DNA from: an uncultured Mycoplasmatota bacterium
GTDB lineage: Bacteria; Bacillota_I; Bacilli_A; RF39; UBA660
DNA: 31,024 nt
Assembly: GCA_948472605.1 (NCBI GenBank)
Contig: CAOKUH010000003.1
Location: 1 to 31,024 of the forward strand
Direction of reading: 5' to 3'
Shown here: positions 17,271 to 25,887 of the stretch, piece by piece
Layout of the letters: each line of letters starts with the position of its first letter
Position numbering within the stretch: the stretch's first letter is position 1
Program-made: the position numbers and the translations under genes
The notes under the pieces: generated by a model
What the model saw: the letters and a program-made list of their open reading frames with translations, nothing else
Databases searched by the model: none
What the model was told of the DNA's origin: nothing

Positions 17271-18374
17271 TTATTTACTAAACTCCTCAACAATAATATC
17301 CACAATTCTTTTACTAGCTTGTCCATCACCATATGGATTTGCTGCTTTACTCATTTTTTCATAAGCCTCTTTATTGTTTAATAATTCTTTTACTTCCTTA
17401 TATATTTTTTCATCATCTGTCCCAACTAGTTTTAAAGTTCCGGCAGTAATACCTTCTGGTCTTTCCGTAGTTTCTCTTAAAACAAGAACTGGTTTGCCTA
17501 ATGATGGTGCCTCTTCTTGTACTCCTCCACTATCTGTTAAAATTAAATATGCTTTATTTTGAAAATTATGAAAATCAAATACTTCTAATGGTTCAATCAT
17601 TTTTACATTTTCAATATTTCCTAACATTTCATTAGCAAGAGTCCTAATTTTGGGATTCAAATGAATAGGATAAACTACTTTAACATCTTTAAATTCACTT
17701 ACTATTTTTTTAATAGCTTTAAAAATATTTTGCATAGGTGCTCCCAAATTTTCTCTTCTATGAGCAGTCAATAAAATCATCTTACTATCTCCAACCCAAG
17801 AAATAATTTCATTTGAATAATTTACATCAACTGTAGTTTTCATCGCATCAATTACAGTATTACCTGTAACATAAATTTTTTCTACGGGTTTATTTTCTTT
17901 AATTAAATTCTCTTTACTTGTATCTGTTGGTGAAAAATAATAATCTGTCATTGAATCTACCATCTGGCGATTCATTTCTTCAGGAAAAGGATGATATTTA
18001 TCCCAAGTCCTTAATCCTGCTTCTACATGTCCAATTTTAACTTGATTATAAAATGCTGCAAGAGCACCAACAAAAGATGTTGTTGTATCTCCATGCACTA
18101 AAACTAAATCAGGATTTTCTTTTTTTATAATGTCATCTAACTTTATTAAAGCATCTGTCGTAATACTAGACAATGTCTGATTTTGTTTCATTATATTTAA
18201 ATCATAATCAGGCTTTATTTTAAAAGTTTCTAAAACTTGATCCAACATCTGTCTATGTTGTGCTGTAACACATACTATTGATTTTATTTCTTTTCTATTT
18301 TCCAATTCTTTTATTAAAGGAGCCATTTTAATAGCTTCTGGTCTTGTTCCAAAAATACTCATAACCTTAATCAT
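17271..18374 (-). CDS. wecB: UDP-N-acetylglucosamine 2-epimerase (non-hydrolysing)
   Basis: This 367-residue enzyme interconverts UDP-GlcNAc and UDP-ManNAc in the cytoplasm. Family motifs are clear: SIFGTRPEAIKMAPLIKEL at the N-terminus, TAQHRQMLDQVL near 37, HGDTTTS near 94, GHVEAGLRTWDKYHPFPEEMNRQ near 116, LTAHRRENLG near 203 and TDSGGVQEEAPSLGKPVLVLR near 283. Length is full for WecB/MnaA. SD is TGGAGG. It supplies ManNAc for this polysaccharide or for wall teichoic-acid-type linkage units. It follows the GT2-GT4 fusion gene by 13 bases. Confidence 0.95.
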   Translation of the reverse strand: MIKVMSIFGTRPEAIKMAPLIKELENRKEIKSIVCVTAQHRQMLDQVLETFKIKPDYDLNIMKQNQTLSSITTDALIKLDDIIKKENPDLVLVHGDTTTSFVGALAAFYNQVKIGHVEAGLRTWDKYHPFPEEMNRQMVDSMTDYYFSPTDTSKENLIKENKPVEKIYVTGNTVIDAMKTTVDVNYSNEIISWVGDSKMILLTAHRRENLGAPMQNIFKAIKKIVSEFKDVKVVYPIHLNPKIRTLANEMLGNIENVKMIEPLEVFDFHNFQNKAYLILTDSGGVQEEAPSLGKPVLVLRETTERPEGITAGTLKLVGTDDEKIYKEVKELLNNKEAYEKMSKAANPYGDGQASKRIVDIIVEEFSK

Positions 18375-18387
18375 AATAATCCTCCAA

Positions 18388-20469
18388 CTATTTTATTGCT
18401 TCTAAATATTTTTTTAATCTCTCACTCCACGAAGATTCAAACATCAATTGTTCATATTTTTTATTCTCAATTATTTTAGAATTAAAAGCTTCATTTAAAG
18501 CAACTTCAAAATCTTTATCATTTTTATAAAAAGTTACAAAGCCCTTAAACTGATCTAGCTCTTTCCAATAAGATGATACTATCGGTTTTTTCATATATAA
18601 ATATTCATATAATTTAACTGGATCGACATCCAAAATTAATTCGTTAATAAGAAATGGTAATAACATAACATCACTTTTTAAAATAGCATCTGGAACATAT
18701 TTATGTTCAATTGGCCCTATAAAAATAATGTTTTTATTCTTTATCTTTTCTTTCGCTTCTAATGCCTTTTCTCCAACAGGTCCTATAATATAAAAATTAA
18801 TATCTTTATATTTATTTGCATAATTAATTATGGCTTTAAAATCAAACCATTCATCAATTGTACCAATATAAGTAGCACATGGATGTTTTAATTTTAAATC
18901 TGATTTTAAAACATTTAAAAACGCTTCTTTATCATACCCATTTCGAATTAATACTATTTTCTTTTCATTACAATTGTATTTCTCTATAAATCTCTTTTTT
19001 AGCCCCTCAGAACTTACAATTATTTTTAAAGCATTTTCCACTAACCATTTTTCTCTTTCATTAAATAAGTCTATAGTATAATCATTTTCCCAAAAAATAT
19101 AATTATCCATACATTCATAATATATTTCAATTCCTTGTTTTTTCAATCCTCTTACAAAAAAATTACTTATTTGATGAGGATTAGTAAATATTATTTTATC
19201 ATAATTCATAAATAAAGTTCTTGTAACAAATATATATCTATTTAAAATGGATCTTTTTAGATGAAACAAGAAAAATTTAAATACCTTTATTTTTAAATTA
19301 GGTTCATTAAGTTCATTTTGAACATGAATATTTTTTTCCTCTTTAATATTTTTTTTATAAGGTTCTGAATACATATAATCAACTTTATAACCATTACTTG
19401 CTAAATATAAAGGAACAAAATGAGGACGTTGTTTAATCCATTTCCAATTAACAACTGAAAAATATAAAATTTTTTGAGTTTTATTCTTTCTTTTAAACAA
19501 TTTAACTATTGATGTTTTCAAAATAATTAAAATCAAAATAATAACTTTATAAAATTTCAAAATATAATCATTTAATTTTTTTAAAAATTTTCGAATTATT
19601 ATTTTTAAAACTTCAAAAAATTGCTCAATATATCTAAAAAAAGTAAAAAAATATAGCATAAATATTTGAAAAATATTAGCATCTTCATTATATTTTTTAT
19701 GATAATATATTTTGCTCTTTTGTAAATTTCTAAATTTTTTCATTGCTTTCATACTTTTATCAACACTTACACTTTCATAGTGGATAAAATTATATTTATT
19801 TAAAATCACATTTTTATAACCTAATTTTTTTATTTTATTTCCTAAAATATCTTCTTCATAATATAAAAATGTATTTTCATCGAAAAAATCAACTTTTTCA
19901 AATATTTCTTTTTTTATAATAAAAAATGAACCAGCGACACAATCTACTTCTATTTCGTCTTGTTGCATATAATCTTTATCATACATCTCAATATGAGGCT
20001 TATTTATCATTCGAGTTAAAAGTAAGGAAGAATCCCTAATATCACCTTTTATAGTTCTTAACTTCCAACCAGATATTGGATGTTCTACTCCATCTCGCAT
20101 AATCATTTTAGGGGCACAAATTGCTGTATTTTTATTATTTTCTAAATAACTTACACAACCTTTAATAGCTTTTTCATCTACTTTAATATCAGGATTTGAT
20201 ATAGCTATATAATCAATATTTTCATAATTTTTATTTAAATATTTAATTCCAAAATTATTACCAGCTGCATAACCTTTATTTTTAAGAGTTTTTATTACAT
20301 CTGTTTTTTTACTCTTTAACTTTAATAATTTTTCAAATGAATTATCTGGTGATTGATTATCAACAACAACAATTTTATCTACACTTTTCATTTGTTCATA
20401 TTCTTTAACCAATCGAAATGTATTTTCATAATCATTATAATTCAACACAATTATACCTAATTTTTCCAT
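18388..20469 (-). CDS. fusion: rhamnosyltransferase-like GT2 + GT4-type glycosyltransferase
   Basis: A 693-residue protein with two transferase domains. Residues 1 to about 260 are a WbbL/RfbF-type GT2: LGIIVLNYND (4-13), VVVDNQSPDNS (34-44), GYAAGNNFG (66-74) and SNPDI (91-95). Basic, hydrophobic segments (about 262-325) probably touch the membrane. Residues about 332-693 are GT-B/GT4-like: QRPHF near 347, ATYIGTIDEWFDF in the donor half, then LLPFLINELILDVDPVKLYEYLYMKKPIV near the C-terminus, with the acidic Glu in EYL. The GT2 half is paralogous to the single-domain GT2 at 27662-28510. It would add two consecutive sugars. SD is AGAGGTGA; a promoter lies just upstream at 20537-20565. Confidence 0.85.
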   Translation of the reverse strand: MEKLGIIVLNYNDYENTFRLVKEYEQMKSVDKIVVVDNQSPDNSFEKLLKLKSKKTDVIKTLKNKGYAAGNNFGIKYLNKNYENIDYIAISNPDIKVDEKAIKGCVSYLENNKNTAICAPKMIMRDGVEHPISGWKLRTIKGDIRDSSLLLTRMINKPHIEMYDKDYMQQDEIEVDCVAGSFFIIKKEIFEKVDFFDENTFLYYEEDILGNKIKKLGYKNVILNKYNFIHYESVSVDKSMKAMKKFRNLQKSKIYYHKKYNEDANIFQIFMLYFFTFFRYIEQFFEVLKIIIRKFLKKLNDYILKFYKVIILILIILKTSIVKLFKRKNKTQKILYFSVVNWKWIKQRPHFVPLYLASNGYKVDYMYSEPYKKNIKEEKNIHVQNELNEPNLKIKVFKFFLFHLKRSILNRYIFVTRTLFMNYDKIIFTNPHQISNFFVRGLKKQGIEIYYECMDNYIFWENDYTIDLFNEREKWLVENALKIIVSSEGLKKRFIEKYNCNEKKIVLIRNGYDKEAFLNVLKSDLKLKHPCATYIGTIDEWFDFKAIINYANKYKDINFYIIGPVGEKALEAKEKIKNKNIIFIGPIEHKYVPDAILKSDVMLLPFLINELILDVDPVKLYEYLYMKKPIVSSYWKELDQFKGFVTFYKNDKDFEVALNEAFNSKIIENKKYEQLMFESSWSERLKKYLEAIK

Positions 20470-20536
20470 TATGTCACCTCTATTTTGGTACTTTATTTTA
20501 CAATAATTCTTCTTTAGCCCTTATATTCTATAAATA

Positions 20537-20565
20537 ATTGTATCAAATTAAAAATATAAAGTCTA
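20537..20565 (-). promoter_or_regulatory. internal promoter upstream of the GT2-GT4 fusion
   Basis: Minus strand: TAGACT (20560-20565), 17-base spacer, extended -10 TGA TACAAT (TACAAT at 20537-20542). It lies in a 104-base gap, the longest in the operon, leaving a leader of about 60 bases. Confidence 0.5.
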
Positions 20566-20573
20566 TCTATATA

Positions 20574-22523
20574 CTAATATTTTTCAACATTATTATCTTC
20601 AATATTCCATTTTGTTTTTAAATAATTTAATCTTTTTTCTATTTTAACTTTAGCATCATTTCTAACTTCAAACTTATCTAGAATTTCTTTTTGAATTCTT
20701 TTTATTTCATTATAATGAATTTCCTTTTTTAAATTTGTTGTTGAATTATCTCCATGCAATCTACTATAATTTAAGACTTTAGAACAATATGCAATTTTAC
20801 CCTTTTGCATCATACTATAATAAAAATACCAATCACCACATTGTTTATAACTCCCCGATTCATCTAATTCTTTTTGATAATTTCCATTTTTAAAAACAAC
20901 ACTCGATACATTGGCTATCGTACAATTTAAAAATAAATAATTTTTAATTTCATCAATTCCACTATTTATATAATCACTATCCCAATGACCAGTTTTTCCT
21001 ATATCAATAAAACGCTTTACAGTATTTGTTAATTTTACTCCATTTCCATTAATATATGAAGTATCGCTATAACTCATAATTATTTCTTTATCTTTTATTA
21101 AAGGTTTTACAACACTTTCTAAAAAATGATCATCAGAATAATCATCAGCCTCTGCAATCCAAACGTAATCAGATTTTGCCAATTTAAACCCTTTTGCCCA
21201 TTGTTTAAAAGGAGAACCACTATTTTTAAGATTAAAATATTTATTAATAGTAACAATACTTTTTAAAGATTTTACAATTTCATCAATTAAAACAACACTA
21301 TCATCTTTTGAACAATCATCCAAAATAATAATTTCATTAATTTTAATATTCTGACAAAAAATAGAATAAATTCTTTGATATAAAAACTTACCATAATTAT
21401 AATTTGGAACAACAACGGAAATAGATATATCAAAACTTTTAGTTTGATTCTCCTTAGCAATATTTATTATTTCTTCTAAAGTAATATTAGATTTTATCAC
21501 ATTCTTTTGAGATTTATCTTTTACTTTATTATACAAATTTCCTAAATAAATAATAAAATCTGCTAAAAAAAACAAATGACATTCCATAAATTTTAAAATC
21601 AACTTATAATATAGTTTATTTTTTCTTCCCTGTTGATTCAAAAATTCGTTTAAATAAAAATTTTTATGGTAATTATATTTTTTGGCTTTCTTTTCAAATT
21701 CTTTTAAATATTTTCTCTTATGCTTTAATTCCTCTATCGGTATTAATCCAAAAATTAAAAATAAAATTATTTGATGAAAAATAATTGCTTCTTTATTTTC
21801 TTCTAAATCCTTAGATTTACTTTTACGAAAAATTAATTCATCGACTGCCAAAAAAACATTAAATTTTTTAGAAATTTTACTGCCATTTTGAACAGAAGAT
21901 TTTCTTTGAATATATTTATAAAATGTTTGATTCGTATAAACTATTTTTTTAGCATCAAATATAGACCCAATAATCGCGGGAATATCTTCATTAATTATTC
22001 CTTCACTAAAAGGATTTTGGATTAATAATTCCTTTTTAATAATTTTATTCCAAGCTCCTGCTACAAAATCGTTATGAATTATATCAATTTTTTTGACAGG
22101 TACATTATGACAAGCTATATTATAAGAATTTATATTATCTTTAAAACCATCTTCATAAATTACTTTAACATCACATAATACTAAATCAGCATTTTCTTTA
22201 AATAGTTTTTCCGTCAATACTTCAAAATAATTATTAGGAATTTCATCATCACAATCAATAAAACCTATATAATCATATTTAGCTAGCCTTATAGCTTTAT
22301 TACGTGAATATCCAGCCCCTTCATTCTTTTCATTTCGTATTAATTCTATAAACGAATACTTTTTTTTTGCTTCCTTTAATTTCCTATAACTAGAATCGTT
22401 TGAACAATCGTCAATAAAAATAACTTCAAAATCTTTAAAAGTTTGATTATTTAGCTGTTTACAAATACTATCAATATATCTTTCCCCATTATAAACTGGA
22501 ATAATAATGCTTATTTTTTCCAT
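20574..22523 (-). CDS. tandem GT2-GT2 glycosyltransferase
   Basis: A 649-residue protein containing two complete GT-A domains. The first (1 to about 230) has IIIPVYNGERY (6-16), FIDDCSNDSS (36-45) and FIDCDDE (88-94). A helical, basic region (about 240-345) separates them. The second (366 to about 600) has VVVPNYNYGKF (370-380), LDDCSKDDS (401-409) and AEADDYSDDH (457-466). The layout resembles bifunctional polysaccharide synthases such as chondroitin or hyaluronan-type tandem enzymes and rhamnan/mannan transferases, but the domains differ from each other, so two different donors or linkages are likely. It sits four-to-nine bases from the next GT2 gene, behind AGGTGA. Confidence 0.85.
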   Translation of the reverse strand: MEKISIIIPVYNGERYIDSICKQLNNQTFKDFEVIFIDDCSNDSSYRKLKEAKKKYSFIELIRNEKNEGAGYSRNKAIRLAKYDYIGFIDCDDEIPNNYFEVLTEKLFKENADLVLCDVKVIYEDGFKDNINSYNIACHNVPVKKIDIIHNDFVAGAWNKIIKKELLIQNPFSEGIINEDIPAIIGSIFDAKKIVYTNQTFYKYIQRKSSVQNGSKISKKFNVFLAVDELIFRKSKSKDLEENKEAIIFHQIILFLIFGLIPIEELKHKRKYLKEFEKKAKKYNYHKNFYLNEFLNQQGRKNKLYYKLILKFMECHLFFLADFIIYLGNLYNKVKDKSQKNVIKSNITLEEIINIAKENQTKSFDISISVVVPNYNYGKFLYQRIYSIFCQNIKINEIIILDDCSKDDSVVLIDEIVKSLKSIVTINKYFNLKNSGSPFKQWAKGFKLAKSDYVWIAEADDYSDDHFLESVVKPLIKDKEIIMSYSDTSYINGNGVKLTNTVKRFIDIGKTGHWDSDYINSGIDEIKNYLFLNCTIANVSSVVFKNGNYQKELDESGSYKQCGDWYFYYSMMQKGKIAYCSKVLNYSRLHGDNSTTNLKKEIHYNEIKRIQKEILDKFEVRNDAKVKIEKRLNYLKTKWNIEDNNVEKY

Positions 22524-22531
22524 TTAATCAC

Positions 22532-23359
22532 CTACATATCTTTTAACAATAACTCTAATGATTTTAATCTTTCTTTTTCCCTAAATAACTTCTTTTGTCT
22601 TTCATTTTTTATTGATTTTTTCATAGATGCTCCTTCTTTATGAATAAGTTCGATATTAGGATCATAGATACTTATTAAATTATCTTTCTTAATTCTTTGA
22701 TACAAAAAATCCTCTTCATGAAATAAAAAAGTATTATTATAAAAAATATAATTATATTTTTCTAAATATTTTTGTGAAAAAACAATTCCGCAACCATGCA
22801 ATGCTACACCTTTTTCTAAACCATCACCATTTTGAGGTTTTAAAGGTTTTATAAATAAGTGCTTAATTTTTAAGTAAAATTTTAACAATAGAAATAATAA
22901 AGAATTATTATATATATATACTAACTTCTTAACATATTTTATTTCTTTTTCAACATCATTTTTTGTTCTTAATGGCAAATATGGATTAACAGAATCTCCT
23001 TCTGTAATAATCTTAGTTCCAAGTAAATCAAAATTATATTTTTTATAATCTTCTTTTATTAATTTTAAAAACTCATGTTGTTTTACTAAACAATCATTAT
23101 TTAAAACAACCACTAAAAGAGGATTATATTTTTTTTTAGCTAAATCTACTCCTTTATTATTAGCTTTAGCAAATCCTAAATTTTCTTTTAACAACAATAA
23201 ATCATCCACTTGTTTTCTTAAATATGAAACTTCTGTAGCATCTAGCGAATTATTATCCACGACTACTATTTTTTTTTCTCCTTGTATTTTTTTTATTGAT
23301 GAAATACACTCTATCGTATCTTCAAAATTACTATAATGAAGAATAACAAAAACTACCAA
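22532..23359 (-). CDS. family 2 glycosyltransferase, rhamnosyltransferase-like
   Basis: This 275-residue protein starts at TTG (23357-23359), seven bases after GAGGAGG; no ATG fits. It has ILHYSNFEDTIECISSI (7-23), VVVDNNSLDAT (33-43), LGFAKANNKGVDLA (61-74), the metal-binding-type VLNNDCLV (85-92) and FHEEDFLYQRIK (about 218-229). This resembles WbbL-like GT2 enzymes. It probably adds one deoxyhexose or hexose to the growing chain on the cytoplasmic face. It begins two bases after the ABC permease gene, so export and assembly genes are tightly coupled. Confidence 0.85.
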   Translation of the reverse strand: MVVFVILHYSNFEDTIECISSIKKIQGEKKIVVVDNNSLDATEVSYLRKQVDDLLLLKENLGFAKANNKGVDLAKKKYNPLLVVVLNNDCLVKQHEFLKLIKEDYKKYNFDLLGTKIITEGDSVNPYLPLRTKNDVEKEIKYVKKLVYIYNNSLLFLLLKFYLKIKHLFIKPLKPQNGDGLEKGVALHGCGIVFSQKYLEKYNYIFYNNTFLFHEEDFLYQRIKKDNLISIYDPNIELIHKEGASMKKSIKNERQKKLFREKERLKSLELLLKDM

Positions 23360-23361
23360 AT

Positions 23362-24141
23362 TTAAACCTCCTCAGCAAAACCTTTTTGTAATTTTCCAAA
23401 AATTTTAAATCCTATTATTAATAATATAACACTAAATAATAAAGTAATTCCCAAAGTTTTTAATTCTGGCATCGTTTGATAAAATAAAATATTACGATAA
23501 CTACTGATAATTGAAGCCATAGGATTTATATCTATAATCCAAGCAAATTTAGTATTTTCAAACATTGATGCAGAATAAAGTATTGGAGTCGCATAAAAAA
23601 GCATATTAACAAAAAAATTAATAATATACTCTGCATCTCTAACATATATATTTACTGCACTTGTAATTAAAATAATTGCTAATTGTAATATATATTGAAC
23701 TAATAATATTATTGGCAAAAATAAAATATATACACTAAAACCTACACCACTAAATATTAAAAAAATAAAAATTATTATACATGAAATTAAGAAATTAATT
23801 AAACCACTTGTATTAACAGCTATTGGTAAAATTTCTCTTGGAAAATAAACTTTTTTGATAATACCAGCATTATTTAAAATAGATATAGTTCCTTGCATTA
23901 TGGTAGTAGTAAAATAAGTCCAAGGTAATATCCCAATAATAATAAAAGTTACATAATGAGGTTCTGTACTTTTTAAAATAAAAGGAAATACAATAGCATA
24001 TATTAAAGCCGTTAATAAAGGGTTAACAAAAGACCATAATATTCCTAAAAAAGAAGCTTTATACTTACCACGTATTTCCTTTTTTATATTACTTTTTAAT
24101 AAAAGACGATAATTATATAAATTAGTAATTAATTCTTTCAA
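23362..24141 (-). CDS. ABC-2 polysaccharide export permease (Wzm/TagG-like)
   Basis: Start chosen at TTG (24139-24141), directly after the ATPase stop and about ten bases behind AAGGTGTG; an ATG in the same frame at 24168 would overlap the ATPase gene by 26 bases. The product is 259 residues with six membrane helices. The family's amphipathic N-terminal region and KEIRGKYKASFLGILWSFVNPLL are present, followed by GILPWTYF in the second half of the first helical pair and NPMASIISSYRNILFY before the last helices. With the adjacent ATPase it forms an exporter that moves lipid-linked polysaccharide across the membrane. Confidence 0.92.
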   Translation of the reverse strand: MKELITNLYNYRLLLKSNIKKEIRGKYKASFLGILWSFVNPLLTALIYAIVFPFILKSTEPHYVTFIIIGILPWTYFTTTIMQGTISILNNAGIIKKVYFPREILPIAVNTSGLINFLISCIIIFIFLIFSGVGFSVYILFLPIILLVQYILQLAIILITSAVNIYVRDAEYIINFFVNMLFYATPILYSASMFENTKFAWIIDINPMASIISSYRNILFYQTMPELKTLGITLLFSVILLIIGFKIFGKLQKGFAEEV

Positions 24142-24142
24142 T

Positions 24143-24868
24143 CTAACCACACACCTTAACATAATCATTGATTACTTTGTCAATAGATCCATCCATCATT
24201 ATTTTTCCATTATTAATCCATACTCCTCGATTACACAAATTTTTTAAAGACTCAAGACTATGACTGACAATTACTATAGTTTTTTCACTTTCTCTAAGTT
24301 CTTGTAACTTCAAAAAACATTTATCTTGAAAATGTTGATCTCCTACAGCTAAAATTTCATCTATTAAAAGAATTTCAGCATCTACATTTATTGCTATAGA
24401 AAAAGCAAGCCTCATATATTGACCACTTGAATATGTACGAACTGGACTATCTATTAACTCTCCTAATTCTGAAAAATTAATAATATCTTCCAATCTATTA
24501 TTTATTTCTTTTTCTGTTAGTCCAAATATAGAGGCATTAAAATATATATTTTCTCTCCCCGTAAAATCTGGATGAAAACCGGCACCTAACTCTAATAAAG
24601 AAGTTATTTTACCATACGTTTTTATAATTCCTTTAGTAGGATATATAATTTTTGTCATCATTTTTAAAAGCGTAGATTTGCCACTTCCATTTACACCTAT
24701 TAACGCAACAGTTTCACCCTTACTAATAGTAAGAGATATATCTTCTAATATTATTCTTTCTTCTGCCTTTTTCTTATTCCAAAACACTAATCTTTCTTTT
24801 AATGTACTTGGTTTATCATAAAACAACTTAAAAGTTTTTGTAACATTTTTAACTTCTATTGCATTCAT
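24143..24868 (-). CDS. polysaccharide export ABC ATPase (Wzt/TagH/KpsT-like)
   Basis: This 241-residue protein is the ATPase of the exporter. It has Walker A GVNGSGKST (about 57-65), the family-specific ELGAGFHPDFTGRENI (about 92-107), signature TYSSGQYMRLAFS (about 143-155), Walker B ILLIDEILAVGD (about 165-176) and the switch histidine in VIVSHS. It lacks the C-terminal carbohydrate-binding domain of long Wzt proteins, so substrate recognition probably does not need a chain-end cap, as in the KpsT/TagH-like short types. It overlaps or abuts the permease gene and follows the methyltransferase by 13 bases. Confidence 0.93.
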   Translation of the reverse strand: MNAIEVKNVTKTFKLFYDKPSTLKERLVFWNKKKAEERIILEDISLTISKGETVALIGVNGSGKSTLLKMMTKIIYPTKGIIKTYGKITSLLELGAGFHPDFTGRENIYFNASIFGLTEKEINNRLEDIINFSELGELIDSPVRTYSSGQYMRLAFSIAINVDAEILLIDEILAVGDQHFQDKCFLKLQELRESEKTIVIVSHSLESLKNLCNRGVWINNGKIMMDGSIDKVINDYVKVCG

Positions 24869-24881
24869 ATTCTTAACCTCT

Positions 24882-25844
24882 TTATCTACGAAAAATCTTA
24901 TTTTTCCAATTACCTATTTTATTAATAAATTTCCACCTTTTACTATTTTCAATTTGATTTAATCTATTTTTTAAAATTTGATTTTCTTCTAAAATATTAT
25001 TACATTTTTCTTTAAATACTTCGAAATAATTATTTTTAGCTATCACTTTTTTATGAACATAACTTTCTTTTTCAACTAAAGTTAACTTAAATATATTCTG
25101 CAAAACTAAAAATTCATCAAAGTTATTTTCACAATTAAATATTTCAAAAGTCTTATCAACATACCCTGGCTTGTTTAAAACTTTTTCACAAAGACATATA
25201 TCAAAATAAACTTGACTATTTTTAGCAATACTTTTTACCATTTGAATAAATGAACATGCTGTAAAAAACCTTAAATGAGTACTATCTAATATTCCAAATT
25301 CGGCATAATTGAAATCTCCATTTATTAAGCCTTTAATAATATCAATATGAGCAATATTAGGAATAGAAACAATAATACTTCCCTTAGGTTTTAAAAATTT
25401 TGAAACATTTTTTAAAACTACCCAGGGTTCAACCAAATGTTCTAAAACATCTGCAAATATTATAAAATCATATTTTTTATTTAGATTTTCAAAAGATTTA
25501 TAATCTTTAGAGGCCAAATCAGCTATTGAAAAATTAAATAAATCACGATATATGTTTTTGTTTTTAGCAATCTTATAGGCTTCTTTATCATATTCAATTC
25601 CATCTACAACACAATTTTTAACATCTTTTAAATATTTACCAATCAATCCCCTAGCACATCCAATGTCTAGAACTTCACAATTACTATCTATTTGTCTAAT
25701 CACGGCAGCATGAGCATTATTTTTTTGATTTATATCAATAACATATTCCTCTTCATTATAATCGTATTTATTTACCTCTTCTATATTCCCAAGCATATTT
25801 TCATAAGCATTACCTAATGAAAATACATCTTTTTTTTGATTCAT
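24882..25844 (-). CDS. SAM-dependent methyltransferase with C-terminal membrane-proximal tail
   Basis: This 320-residue protein has a class I methyltransferase fold: motif I VLDIGCARGLIG (58-69), acidic VDGIEYD near 80, and FIIFADVLEHLVEPW (about 127-141) as the post-I region. The C-terminus (about 280-320) is a short coiled coil with SKRWKFINKIG, a tail often found on polysaccharide-locus methyltransferases and glycosyltransferases. It would methylate a sugar of the polysaccharide. Its position directly before the exporter ATPase recalls chain-terminating methyltransferases of ABC-dependent O-antigen systems, but the ATPase here lacks the domain that reads such caps. SD is AAAGAGGTTAGG. Confidence 0.82.
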   Translation of the reverse strand: MNQKKDVFSLGNAYENMLGNIEEVNKYDYNEEEYVIDINQKNNAHAAVIRQIDSNCEVLDIGCARGLIGKYLKDVKNCVVDGIEYDKEAYKIAKNKNIYRDLFNFSIADLASKDYKSFENLNKKYDFIIFADVLEHLVEPWVVLKNVSKFLKPKGSIIVSIPNIAHIDIIKGLINGDFNYAEFGILDSTHLRFFTACSFIQMVKSIAKNSQVYFDICLCEKVLNKPGYVDKTFEIFNCENNFDEFLVLQNIFKLTLVEKESYVHKKVIAKNNYFEVFKEKCNNILEENQILKNRLNQIENSKRWKFINKIGNWKNKIFRR

Positions 25845-25887
25845 GTCCTAACCTCTTTCTCTTATATCTTAACATTAAAACACTCTA

